DNA of 43,502 nt from Proteiniphilum sp. (GTDB taxonomy: Bacteria; Bacteroidota; Bacteroidia; Bacteroidales; Dysgonomonadaceae): assembly GCA_028709605.1 (NCBI GenBank), contig JAQVWR010000006.1:23298-66799 (forward strand), read 5' to 3'. Positions within the stretch are counted from its first letter, which is position 1. Each line of letters begins with the position of its first letter. Below, one piece after another: positions 36,065 to 43,502 of this stretch. The position numbers were made by a program, and so were the translations under genes. The notes beneath the pieces are model-generated. The model was not told where the DNA came from, did no database searches, and worked only from the letters and a program-made list of their open reading frames with translations.

Positions 36065-36291
36065 TCGGTTCTGTCTGTTGATTTTTCTCGTACGAAGTTA
36101 CGGATTTTTATCACGCCAGCCACCCGTTAAAGGGCAAAAATCAAGACCTGAGTCAGATTCGCCCACCCGGGAGATCACCGTGAAAGGGAATGGTAGTGAC
36201 CGGCAAAACAGCCACACCCGCAAACAGGATGGGATAAAAAAAACGGAAAGATGGCGTGAATAAGAATAATTAGAAGAAGAAGAGATAAAAG
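36065..36291. other. intergenic region between nnr and the tRNA-Leu genes
   Basis: No coding sequence, no clear hairpin terminator for the tRNA transcript, and only a weak -7 motif for nnr. A run of eight A at about 36233-36241 would give a T-run on the minus strand, but no stem precedes it. Confidence 0.4.
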
Positions 36292-36375
36292 TACGCAGGA
36301 TGAGACTCGAACTCACACGCCGTAACCGGCACTACCCCCTCAAAGTAGCGTGTATACCAATTTCACCACCTGCGC
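36292..36375 (-). tRNA. tRNA-Leu(GAG)
   Basis: On the minus strand this reads GCGCAGGTGGTGAAATTGGT and onwards. The anticodon loop TTGAGGG gives anticodon GAG. It has the long variable arm of tRNA-Leu (GGTAGTGCCGGTTACGGCG region), the T-loop GTTCGAGTC and an acceptor stem that starts with a G-U pair. Length 84. CCA is not encoded. It lies 8 bp downstream of the CAG tRNA and is probably in the same transcript. Confidence 0.92.
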
Positions 36376-36383
36376 GTTTAAAG

Positions 36384-36467
36384 TGCCCGGAACAGGACTC
36401 GAACCTGCACGTTGTAACCAACACTAGTCCCTGAAACTAGCGCGTCTACCAATTCCGCCATCCGGGC
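36384..36467 (-). tRNA. tRNA-Leu(CAG)
   Basis: On the minus strand this reads GCCCGGATGGCGGAATTGGT and onwards. The anticodon loop TTCAGGG gives anticodon CAG. The long variable arm (around GTGTTGGTTACAACGTG), the T-loop GTTCGAGTC and a fully paired acceptor stem (GCCCGGA with TTCCGGGC) identify a class II tRNA-Leu. Length 84. CCA is not encoded. Confidence 0.93.
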
Positions 36468-36552
36468 GCTTCAATCATTAATGTGTTCTGTCAGGCCGCT
36501 GCCTGCCGCAAATGGGATGGGATGCATGTACGTTCTTCCCGATTCGCGGATG

Positions 36553-36584
36553 CAAAGATACAAGTATTTTTGAAAAGGGAACAA
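36553..36584 (-). promoter_or_regulatory. promoter of the tRNA-Leu pair
   Basis: On the minus strand TTG (36582-36584), a 21-bp spacer and TATCTTTG (36553-36560). It lies just past the PspC gene's stop and about 85 bases before the first tRNA, so transcription would start near 36545. Confidence 0.6.
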
Positions 36585-36596
36585 TTATTTCGCTTT

Positions 36597-38594
36597 TTAT
36601 TTTTCTTTCCGCTGCATTCTTGTGCCATTGAAACAATCGCTAACGAATGCTGATTCCTGATCGATCCGGTTCGGTTCCACCGTGAAGTAGGTACGGTTAT
36701 AGCTCCTGATCCGCTTGCGAACGACAGAGGGCGGTTCATTGCTCCGGTAATGATTGAGCACATCGCTCACCTCGACCGTTTTACCGGCCGGCACGGAGAT
36801 CTCCACTGTGATGCTCTGGTTGCGGAAACCCTGTTGCACCGGCACCGACAGGAACTCAGGCAGATAGAGCACCGAATCCTGCTGAATGATCTCATAACGG
36901 AACTCCTCCAGGTCGGCCTTCGCCCCCCGCAGCTCCCGACAACTGCTGGCAGCAAGCGTGCGCACATGGAACAGAGAATCGGTGCTGTTGCGGATATGCA
37001 GATGAATATTCCGGAAAAGCAGCGAGTCCTCATTAACATTGGTAAAAGGCAGGTCGTCAATATCCGATCCGATCCCGAAACCGATGCGGAACTCTGAGTA
37101 ATCATCGTTGTAGGGCAGCATATCTACATACAGACGCTTGCCGGGGACAGATGTCAGCACCATGGTCTGTTCACGGCTGCTCTCCTCACTAAACTTGTCG
37201 ACTACCTGTGCAGCCAGGATACCGGCTGTGATCAGACCACCCAACCAGAGAAGCGCAGAGACGACACCAATCAGTGGCCGTGATTTGGCCTTCATCACCC
37301 GCCGCACGATCCAGATCAGGATGGAAAGCATCGGCACGCCGAGCAGCAGCAAGAGAGAGATGATCAGCAACGCGGTCTCCTGTCCCGGGTCGATAAAAAG
37401 TGACTTAAGGGGCATCAGCTGCGTCCCGGCAAACAGCATTCCGATAAACAGGCCTGCCAGGATCAGGACAAAGATCCCTACAACAGAGAAAAAGATGATT
37501 TTTAGCAGCAGGATCAGCCCGTTCAGACAACCGGAGCGTTCCGAGGGAGACGGAGCGGGAGGCCTGTTTGCGGATGCCGAGGATACCGATGGCTCGTCAG
37601 CGACGGAGGGCGGCAGGGGAGGCATCTCTTCCATAGAAACCTGTTCCGCTCTCTCTTTCACATCGGAAGCAATAGAAGCAGTACCGGACGGTGAAGAGCT
37701 CTCACTTTCGCCGCGACTACGGGCAGTCGCCACATTGTCGCTCACCGTTTCCCGGATGGAGCGGATATACTCCTCCTCCCCCATCATCTCCAGCTTCTGC
37801 CTGACGGTTTTCGCTTCGGGTATGATGATCCAGAAGACTAGATAAACCACCACCACACCCATATTGATGTTCCAGCTGAAATCCACATTATCGAACAGGT
37901 AATTCAGCGGAAAAAAGGAGACCATTCCGATCAGATTCAGCAACAGAGGCAACAGGAAGATCATACGGGGGATCCAGCTGTCGATTTTGAAATAGGCAGC
38001 GATTCCGCCGCAGACACCGCCAAGGAAACGATCATTGGGATTGCGGTAGAGCCGTTTGGCGACGTTTGATTCCAGCACTTTCTGTTTTAACACGATCCAC
38101 AGGACGATATAGACCCAGAAGAGCAAACCGAAGAACAGCACAAAAATCATCCGAAACCATACCGGATCGGTCTTGAAATAGTGAGCCAGGCCGCTGCAGA
38201 CACCCCCCAGGATACGGTCACCGGCATTGCGGTATAGCGAGCGACGCGCCTCTTCGCCGGTAGCTGCTGTCTTTCCACTTTCATTGGCGACAAAAACCTT
38301 CTCACCTGCCGACTGATCAGGCTCTTCATAATCGGCATCAAAATCGGCCGGTCGGCCGATATTGGAAATAATCGCCTTCACATCCTCATCGGTAATGCAG
38401 TTGATCCCATGCTTCAGACGATTGCCGAACAACTCGGCAATACGGCACTCAATGTCGTTGACAATCTCCTCTCCCCCCTCTTCACGTGCAAAAAAGCGGG
38501 TCAGACTCTCAATATACTGCTTCAGCATCTCGTAGGCGGTCTCCTCGATAGCGATCACTTGTCCCTGAAAATTGATGTTGATTACTTTCTTCAT
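36597..38594 (-). CDS. membrane protein with two PspC domains
   Basis: A 665-residue protein. After a soluble N-terminus (about 1-120, with an ECF-like or coiled region) come two PspC domains, each with the hallmark NxxDRxLGGVCxGxAxYF (residues about 125-180 and 185-280), and several more membrane helices (about 365-470). The C-terminal ~190 residues are predicted extracytoplasmic beta structure. PspC proteins sense or respond to envelope stress with PspA; here the partner is a PadR regulator upstream (18 bp gap), a pairing frequent in Bacteroidota. Probably cotranscribed with padR. No PspA gene is in the window. Confidence 0.85.
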   Translation of the reverse strand: MKKVININFQGQVIAIEETAYEMLKQYIESLTRFFAREEGGEEIVNDIECRIAELFGNRLKHGINCITDEDVKAIISNIGRPADFDADYEEPDQSAGEKVFVANESGKTAATGEEARRSLYRNAGDRILGGVCSGLAHYFKTDPVWFRMIFVLFFGLLFWVYIVLWIVLKQKVLESNVAKRLYRNPNDRFLGGVCGGIAAYFKIDSWIPRMIFLLPLLLNLIGMVSFFPLNYLFDNVDFSWNINMGVVVVYLVFWIIIPEAKTVRQKLEMMGEEEYIRSIRETVSDNVATARSRGESESSSPSGTASIASDVKERAEQVSMEEMPPLPPSVADEPSVSSASANRPPAPSPSERSGCLNGLILLLKIIFFSVVGIFVLILAGLFIGMLFAGTQLMPLKSLFIDPGQETALLIISLLLLLGVPMLSILIWIVRRVMKAKSRPLIGVVSALLWLGGLITAGILAAQVVDKFSEESSREQTMVLTSVPGKRLYVDMLPYNDDYSEFRIGFGIGSDIDDLPFTNVNEDSLLFRNIHLHIRNSTDSLFHVRTLAASSCRELRGAKADLEEFRYEIIQQDSVLYLPEFLSVPVQQGFRNQSITVEISVPAGKTVEVSDVLNHYRSNEPPSVVRKRIRSYNRTYFTVEPNRIDQESAFVSDCFNGTRMQRKEK

Positions 38595-38612
38595 ATGGTG
38601 TTGTTATTCATG

Positions 38613-38954
38613 TCATTGTTCTCGTGTATGCTTGTACGTCACCGTCTCTACGCCTGATGCAAGCTCGTTCCAGGTGGTGGCCAGCAACGCATGAAAAACC
38701 TCTCCCTTCTCGGTGAGACGAAAATATTTGCGGGGAGGTCCCGAGGTACTCTCCACCCAGCGATAGGTCAGGATCTCTGCATTCTTTAACCGATTTAGCA
38801 AGGGATAGAGCGTCCCCTCCAGCAACTGCAGACCCGCACTCCTCATCTCATCAATCATGTCGCCCGGATAGGCTTCCCCTCTTTTGATGATGGAAAGAAT
38901 GCAATACTCCAACACTCCCTTTCGCATTTGACTCTGTGTATTCTCAATATTCAT
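38613..38954 (-). CDS. PadR-family transcriptional regulator
   Basis: A 113-residue winged-helix repressor, start placed at the ATG at 38954 (MNIENTQSQMRKGVLEYCIL), because the open frame further upstream runs into its own promoter region and adds residues not found in the family. The winged-helix core is LEYCILSIIKRGEAYPGDMI followed by LQLLEGTLYPLLNRLKNAEI and the wing STSGPPRKYFRLTEKGEV. PadR proteins usually repress the operon they head and often a neighbouring one. A palindrome overlapping its promoter (39032-39050) is a candidate operator. Followed by the PspC gene. Confidence 0.88.
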   Translation of the reverse strand: MNIENTQSQMRKGVLEYCILSIIKRGEAYPGDMIDEMRSAGLQLLEGTLYPLLNRLKNAEILTYRWVESTSGPPRKYFRLTEKGEVFHALLATTWNELASGVETVTYKHTREQ

Positions 38955-39011
38955 ACCCAAATCCCTTAATTCATTCCTGTGCAGACCAGAATTCCTACCA
39001 TCTCTTCGGTA

Positions 39012-39041
39012 CAAAATTAATCAACACAAAGTATTATGCAA
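39012..39041 (-). promoter_or_regulatory. padR-pspC operon promoter
   Basis: On the minus strand TTG (39039-39041), a 19-bp spacer and TAATTTTG (39012-39019) match the Bacteroidota consensus. Its -33 element lies inside the palindrome at 39032-39050. Confidence 0.6.
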
Positions 39042-39050
39042 TGCATAGTA
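39032..39050. promoter_or_regulatory. candidate PadR operator palindrome
   Basis: tattatgca and tgcatagta (one mismatch in nine) flank a central A. It overlaps the -33 element of the padR promoter, where a bound repressor would block RNA polymerase. Assignment to PadR is inference from position. Confidence 0.5.
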
Positions 39051-39130
39051 CCAATTATTTTTAAGTTTTTAATCTTATTTAACCCGCTCTTCCTTTCTAC
39101 GACCATCGTGTGTAAATCGGAAAAAACCGC

Positions 39131-39138
39131 TATATTTG
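39131..39138 (+). promoter_or_regulatory. -7 promoter element of coaBC
   Basis: TATATTTG matches TAnnTTTG, 19 bp before the ATG at 39158. No clear TTG at -33. The intergenic space is shared with the divergent padR promoter. Confidence 0.45.
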
Positions 39139-39157
39139 TGATCACAAACCATTATGT

Positions 39158-40387
39158 ATGTCGTTAAAAGGAAAACATATCGTATTGGGAGTGACCGGTA
39201 GTATCGCTGCCTATAAATCGGCCCTCCTCACCCGGCTGCTCATTAAAAAAGGAGCCGAAGTACAGATTGTGATCACGCCGGCCGGAAAGGAGTTTATCAC
39301 GCCGGTCACGCTCTCCGCACTCTCCGGCAAACCGGTGATCAGCGAGTTCTTTGCTTCCGGCGACGGCACCTGGCACAGTCATGTGGATCTGGGCCTCTGG
39401 GCCGATCTGATGATCGTGGCACCGGCCACCGCCTCCACGCTGGGCAAGATGGCCCACGGTATTGCCGACAACATGCTGATCACCACTTATCTATCGATGA
39501 AGGCACCGGTCTTCGCAGCTCCCGCAATGGATCTCGATATGTTCCGCCATGTCACCACGCAACGGAACCTGGAGATCCTGCGAAAGGATGGTGTACAGAT
39601 CATCGAGCCGGCTGAAGGGGAGCTGGCCAGCCACCTTGAAGGGAAAGGGCGCATGGAAGAGCCGGAGAAGATCGCAGCCATCCTGGAAAAGTTCTTCACA
39701 CAGGGAACAGAACTGGACAAAATAAAAATCCTGATCACCGCCGGCCCCACCTATGAACGGATCGACCCGGTCCGTTTCATCGGAAACTTCTCCTCCGGCA
39801 AGATGGGTTTTGCCTTGGCAGAGGAGTGCGCCGCACGCGGTGCCGAAGTGTTGCTGATTACGGGACCTTCATCGCTTTCCCTCTCGCACCCCCGGATCCG
39901 CAGGGTGAACGTGGAATCGGCACGGGAGATGCATGCAGCAGCCCTGCAGGCCTTTCCCGGTATGAATGCAGCGATTCTGTCGGCTGCCGTCGCCGACTAC
40001 CGCCCGGAAACAGTAGCGGAGCACAAGATCAAACGCACCGAAGGGGAAGGCATCACCCTCACCCTCACCCCCAATCCCGATATCGCCGCAGCACTGGGAG
40101 CCATGAAAAGAGCCGACCAGCTGCTGATCGGTTTTGCCCTCGAAACGGACGACGAAGAGCCAAATGCCCTCCGGAAGATGGAGAAGAAAAAGCTTGACTT
40201 CATCGTGCTTAACTCCCTGCGCGACAAGGGAGCCGGCTTCGGGCACGACACCAACAAGGTAACGATCCTCTCTCGCAACGGCGAGAAACAATCGTTCGAG
40301 TTACAAACCAAAAGAGAGACGGCGAAAGAGATCATCGATACTGTCTTTATCGGAGATGGCCATCTCTCCCGCATCAGCTGTTCATGA
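39158..40387 (+). CDS. coaBC: bifunctional phosphopantothenoylcysteine decarboxylase / phosphopantothenate-cysteine ligase
   Basis: Two steps of coenzyme A synthesis. The N-terminal flavodoxin-like CoaC (about residues 1-180) has the FMN glycines (TGSIAAYKSA), active-site His75 (WHSHVDL), and the substrate clamp block PAMDLDMF, where the usual Asn of the PxMN motif reads Asp, a known variant in Bacteroidota. The C-terminal CoaB (about 185-409) has ITAGPTYERIDPVRFIGNFSSG for CTP and phosphopantothenate. Length 409 is normal for the fusion. It faces padR across a shared regulatory gap and is convergent with pncB. Confidence 0.96.
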   Translation: MSLKGKHIVLGVTGSIAAYKSALLTRLLIKKGAEVQIVITPAGKEFITPVTLSALSGKPVISEFFASGDGTWHSHVDLGLWADLMIVAPATASTLGKMAHGIADNMLITTYLSMKAPVFAAPAMDLDMFRHVTTQRNLEILRKDGVQIIEPAEGELASHLEGKGRMEEPEKIAAILEKFFTQGTELDKIKILITAGPTYERIDPVRFIGNFSSGKMGFALAEECAARGAEVLLITGPSSLSLSHPRIRRVNVESAREMHAAALQAFPGMNAAILSAAVADYRPETVAEHKIKRTEGEGITLTLTPNPDIAAALGAMKRADQLLIGFALETDDEEPNALRKMEKKKLDFIVLNSLRDKGAGFGHDTNKVTILSRNGEKQSFELQTKRETAKEIIDTVFIGDGHLSRISCS

Positions 40388-40425
40388 AAGGAATAAGCTG
40401 TCAACAATCAACTTACCCAGACGGA

Positions 40426-41598
40426 TCAGAGCCCCAAGGTCTCCTGTACCAAGCGGATCTCCCGTTCATTGCCGGTATGTTTCCCCTCTGCGTCGGAGAG
40501 CTTCACACACTCCTGCCACTGCTCTTTGTCAGTCATCCTGCAACGAAACAGCTTCATCACAATATTCATCCCCTTAATGTTGTTACCTACATCGTTGGTC
40601 AGGTTAGTGCCGATTCCAAAAGTGACGCCGATCCGGTCGCCGCAATAATTCCTGATCTGAATCGCTTTCTCCACGTTCAGGCTGTCGGAGAAGACCAGGT
40701 ACTTAAGCCGGGGATTCACCCGCAGCTCCTCGTAGCGGCGGATCACCTTGTCCACAAACAGAAAGGGATCACCGCTGTCATGCCGCAGGCTGGTGAATAG
40801 GGCCGCATGCTTCTTACTGAAGTTGCGCAGGAACACATCGGTGGTATAGGTATCTGTCAGTACCGTACCCAAATCTCCGTCGAAAACATTGATCCAGTCC
40901 TCCATCGACATATAGTTAGCCATCTTGTAGCCGTAAATGGAGCCGTGAAACTGTACCCACTCATGCGGATGGGTACCTGACACGTTGAGCCCGTGCTTAG
41001 AGGCAAGATAAACATTACTGGTACCAAAAAGGCTTCCACCGGCATACCGCTTCAGGATCCCCGTCACCTGATCCTCCACGTCGAAACTGAATCGGCGCCG
41101 CATGCCGAAGAGGGAGAAGATAATGCCGTGCTCCTTCATCCGTACCGCCTTCTCGATGGCTGCCTGCTGCATATATTGCAAGTCGGGATACTCTCCACGC
41201 TCCCGGAACCAGAGTTCCGAAACGGTGGCCAGGACAGGGGTCTCCCAGAGGGTCACCCGGTAAAGCAGCCCGCTGGCCTTGACACGCAGCTTGCTCCCCT
41301 CCATGGTGATCTCCACCTCAGAAGGATCGAAGTGAAACCCTTTCAGGAAATCGATATAGACAGGAGGCAGGTAAGGCATCTGTTTCCTGACAAACAGCTC
41401 CTCCTCACGAGTGAGCGAGAGCAGTGCCATCTGTTCCAGCTCCTGTCGCAGCAGAAGGTCGAACCCCTCCGGGTAATCACCATTGCTCCGGTCCACGAAT
41501 TCAAACTCGCCGCAGGCACGGGGAAAGAGTTTCGAATAGGCATAACTGGTGGTAAACTTGTACAGATCCGTGTCGAGTATGCTCTTGATAATTGCCAT
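40426..41598 (-). CDS. pncB: nicotinate phosphoribosyltransferase
   Basis: Salvage entry to NAD: nicotinate, PRPP and ATP give nicotinate mononucleotide. The 390-residue protein has the N-terminal DTDLYKFTTSYAYSKLF, the phosphorylated histidine in SGTHPHEWVQFHGS, and the PRPP and phosphate sites (RHDSGDPFLFVDK, FGIGTNLTNDVG). Length fits the bacterial PncB1-like enzyme. The upstream HD-domain gene is 24 bp away on the same strand and probably cotranscribed. Convergent with coaBC. Confidence 0.96.
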   Translation of the reverse strand: MAIIKSILDTDLYKFTTSYAYSKLFPRACGEFEFVDRSNGDYPEGFDLLLRQELEQMALLSLTREEELFVRKQMPYLPPVYIDFLKGFHFDPSEVEITMEGSKLRVKASGLLYRVTLWETPVLATVSELWFRERGEYPDLQYMQQAAIEKAVRMKEHGIIFSLFGMRRRFSFDVEDQVTGILKRYAGGSLFGTSNVYLASKHGLNVSGTHPHEWVQFHGSIYGYKMANYMSMEDWINVFDGDLGTVLTDTYTTDVFLRNFSKKHAALFTSLRHDSGDPFLFVDKVIRRYEELRVNPRLKYLVFSDSLNVEKAIQIRNYCGDRIGVTFGIGTNLTNDVGNNIKGMNIVMKLFRCRMTDKEQWQECVKLSDAEGKHTGNEREIRLVQETLGL

Positions 41599-41622
41599 GT
41601 TACATTTATTTTTTCTCTACAA

Positions 41623-42237
41623 CTACTCCGCTCTCTCTTTCTCCTGCATTGCCCTGATGGTCTGCTCCATCAGGTAATCAAGTTCCCAGCCGAGGAGATC
41701 TGCTCCTTCTCGTATAACATCACGTGAACAGCCGGCAGCGAATTTCTTGTCCTTGAACTTCTTTTTCAACGACTGTACCGTCAAATCGAGCGTGCTTTTG
41801 CCAGGACGCATCAAAATCACCGCACCAATCAGGCCGGTTAATTCATCGGTAGCGTAAAGAACTTTCTCCATCTGATGTTCCGGCTTCACATCCTGTTGCA
41901 TAATCCCGTAAGCGTGAGAAACCACTGCCCGTTTTATTTCAGGATTTATGCCTTCGGCATCAAATATCTCCCGGACTTTTATGCAATGCTCCTCGGGGAA
42001 CTGCTCGAAATCCAAATCGTGCAACAGCCCTACCAAGCCCCAAAAATCGGCCTCATCAGCATATCCCAGTTTACCGGCAAAATAACGCATCACTGCCTCT
42101 ACCGTCTCAGCGTGCTGAATATGAAACGGCTCTTTGTTGTACTTTTCCAGCAGCGCAAAAGCCTCCCGACGGGTGATTCCGGGATTTGATCGGCCGGAAT
42201 TCTCTTCGGGTAAATGTTCAAGTATCATCATTGCCAT
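41623..42237 (-). CDS. HD-domain phosphohydrolase-like protein
   Basis: A 204-residue soluble protein with HD metal ligands His42 (IQHAETVEAV), His73-Asp74 (LLHDLDFEQFP) and a later Asp in the YATDELTGLIGAV block. The family (HDIG-type) covers nucleotidases and phosphodiesterases; the substrate is not known. The C-terminal helix contains an Arg/Lys-rich stretch (SLKKKFKDKKFAAG). Its start has a TATCTTTG -7 motif (42250-42257, minus) in the 50-bp gap after the PII-like gene, so it and pncB may have their own promoter. It is the upstream partner of pncB. Confidence 0.8.
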   Translation of the reverse strand: MAMMILEHLPEENSGRSNPGITRREAFALLEKYNKEPFHIQHAETVEAVMRYFAGKLGYADEADFWGLVGLLHDLDFEQFPEEHCIKVREIFDAEGINPEIKRAVVSHAYGIMQQDVKPEHQMEKVLYATDELTGLIGAVILMRPGKSTLDLTVQSLKKKFKDKKFAAGCSRDVIREGADLLGWELDYLMEQTIRAMQEKERAE

Positions 42238-42287
42238 ACTTATTTTTTACAAAGATACATGAATCTGCCAATCTATATCTTCATGGG

Positions 42288-42581
42288 TCAGATTCCATCT
42301 TCAATGTTCCAGACAAACGCCCGCAGGCCCAGGTTGGCCGAATCATTGTCCAGTTTTCTGAGGTAGTTGAGCAACCCCTCTACCTGGTCATCCTCCACCA
42401 CGGTGAGGATGGCATTGTTCACCGACGGCCATGCATGGGTACCGTAGTGGGGAACACCGTCACTGCTTCCCTTGCCGTACACCTCTTTCCAGGCGGTGAA
42501 CCCACGTATATTGAGCTTGTCCAGTTGCTCCACGATCTGATCGTAGTGTGCCTGGTCCAACATAATCATAACTGCTTTCAT
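42288..42581 (-). CDS. PII-like signalling protein
   Basis: A 97-residue protein with the ferredoxin-like PII fold: beta1 (MKAVMIMLDQAHYDQIVEQL), the T-loop region (TAWKEVYGKGSSDGVPHYG) and the later strands NAILTVVEDDQVEGLLNYLRKL. It lacks the uridylylation tyrosine motif of GlnB/GlnK. PII relatives encoded next to RND efflux pumps (sometimes called PII-NG) have been described for metal-efflux systems; the neighbour here is an RND pump. It lies 19 bp after the pump's stop, which suggests co-transcription and a role in sensing or regulating the pump, unproven. Promoter not visible. Confidence 0.7.
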   Translation of the reverse strand: MKAVMIMLDQAHYDQIVEQLDKLNIRGFTAWKEVYGKGSSDGVPHYGTHAWPSVNNAILTVVEDDQVEGLLNYLRKLDNDSANLGLRAFVWNIEDGI

Positions 42582-42600
42582 ATCGTCAATTTATCATGAA

Positions 42601-43502
42601 TTATTTCACTTGCCTGTTCGCCAACACCTCACGATGTTTGCGTCGTTTTCTGTGCACACCGTATCCGGCCATCATGGAATAGAGTGCCGGGATGAGCAGC
42701 AAGGTGATAATGGTGGAGAAGGTCATTCCGCCAATGATAGAGATACCCAGCGACTTCCACATCTCCGAACCCTGTCCCGTTCCGATGGCCAGCGGCACCA
42801 TCCCCAGGATGGTGGTGAGCGTGGTCATCAGCACCGGCCGCAAACGTGAGCGTCCCCCGTGTACCACGGCGGTGATGATCGACATGCCCCGTTCCCGGTT
42901 CAGATTAATATAGTCGATCAGCACGATGGCGTTCTTCACCACCATCCCCACCAGCATGATCAGCCCCACGAAGCCCATGATACCGAGCGGTTCACCGGTA
43001 AGCGCCAACAACAGGATCGATCCCGTGAAGGCGAATGGTACGGTCAGAATGATCATAAAGGGATAGGTGAGAGACTCGAACTGCGATGCCAGCACAATGT
43101 ATACCAGCAGCGAGACGATCATCAGCAACAGCCCCAGCTGGGAGAACGACTCCTGCTGATCCTCCATGGAGCCACCGATCTCAATCTGAACCCCGGCAGG
43201 AATATCATACTCAGCCAGCAGGCTGCTTACATCGGTCACCACCTCACTCAGTGCGCGACCATAGATGCTGCCCGTGACGGAGACGATGCGCTGGCGGTCC
43301 TTTCGGTCCACCTGTGGAAGAGTAGATGTCTCCACCACCGCTCCCAGGTCTCTGACACGGACACCGACGCCCATTGAGTTGTATATCAGTATATTCTCGA
43401 TATCCTCAATCGACTGGCGGTATTGTTCCTCATAGCGCACACGGATGTTGTACTCCTCACCCTCCTCGCGGTACTGCGACAGGGTGAGACCGTTGATCCT
43501 GT
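42601..43502 (-). CDS. RND efflux transporter, C-terminal part (window edge)
   Basis: The frame is open to the window end; the GTG at 43440 is not a real start, as the in-frame residues upstream continue the RND sequence (RINGLTLSQYREEGEEYNIR). Present are the end of the second periplasmic loop, and the C-terminal membrane helices TM7-TM12. The conserved signature FVGLIMLVGMVVKNAIVLID and GRSRLRPVLMTTLTTILGMV agree with the HAE1 (AcrB-like) type rather than metal-efflux HME. It pumps hydrophobic compounds using the proton gradient. The MFP and OMP partners are probably further right, outside the window. The PII-like gene follows. Confidence 0.9.
   Translation of the reverse strand, partial: RINGLTLSQYREEGEEYNIRVRYEEQYRQSIEDIENILIYNSMGVGVRVRDLGAVVETSTLPQVDRKDRQRIVSVTGSIYGRALSEVVTDVSSLLAEYDIPAGVQIEIGGSMEDQQESFSQLGLLLMIVSLLVYIVLASQFESLTYPFMIILTVPFAFTGSILLLALTGEPLGIMGFVGLIMLVGMVVKNAIVLIDYINLNRERGMSIITAVVHGGRSRLRPVLMTTLTTILGMVPLAIGTGQGSEMWKSLGISIIGGMTFSTIITLLLIPALYSMMAGYGVHRKRRKHREVLANRQVK

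Overview
The window is a chromosomal segment of a Bacteroidota bacterium, most likely order Bacteroidales and possibly near Dysgonomonadaceae (Proteiniphilum/Petrimonas-like; the family is inference). Evidence: many intergenic spaces carry the Bacteroidota promoter pattern (TTTG or TTG, 19-21 bp, TAnnTTTG); several proteins are lineage-typical (DUF5606 protein, PF14121-type putative porin, PspC/PadR pair, archaeal-type ProRS, bifunctional HisB, GH2 beta-mannosidase like the Bacteroides enzyme). No plasmid, phage, integrase, transposase gene, rRNA or CRISPR array was seen.

Layout. 1-2.9 kb: outer-membrane beta-barrel protein, lactonase-fold lipoprotein, DUF5606 protein. 2.9-3.13 kb: a 213-bp palindromic MITE-like insertion with an 8-bp target duplication, just before cdsA. 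3.1-10 kb: cdsA, a winged-helix protein, galE, a FemAB/GNAT-like protein, a promoter-terminator pair without a normal gene, plsC, a small membrane protein, a ClpP-class/NfeD protein and a short HPPK-like protein. 10-21.9 kb: RelA-type ppGpp synthetase with a degenerate hydrolase site, GH2 beta-mannosidase, proS, menA, a HerA/DUF853 ATPase, a YiiX-like peptidase, a DUF368 lipid-carrier transporter and a Spy/CpxP-like periplasmic protein. 21.9-24.8 kb: putative porin plus solute-binding protein pair on the minus strand.

24.9-32.5 kb: a complete histidine operon hisG-D-C-B-H-A-F-IE, preceded by a readable attenuator: an 18-codon leader peptide with five His codons, a terminator hairpin, and an antiterminator segment overlapping the leader stop codon. 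The two widest gaps inside the operon carry a 7-bp tandem repeat (ctgatag), and the hisG-hisD gap also holds a second long palindrome and a copy of the MITE end sequence.

32.5-43.5 kb: THUMP-like methyltransferase, rpmA and rplU with a strong terminator and consensus promoter, nnr, two tRNA-Leu genes (GAG, CAG), a double-PspC membrane protein with its PadR regulator, divergent coaBC, and a minus-strand cluster of RND efflux pump (cut by the window edge), PII-like protein, HD-domain protein and pncB.

Most of the window is housekeeping. The points most worth checking are the his attenuator, the MITE at cdsA, the promoter-terminator unit at 6.8 kb, the HPPK-like protein lacking key ATP-site residues, and the PII-like gene joined to an RND pump.
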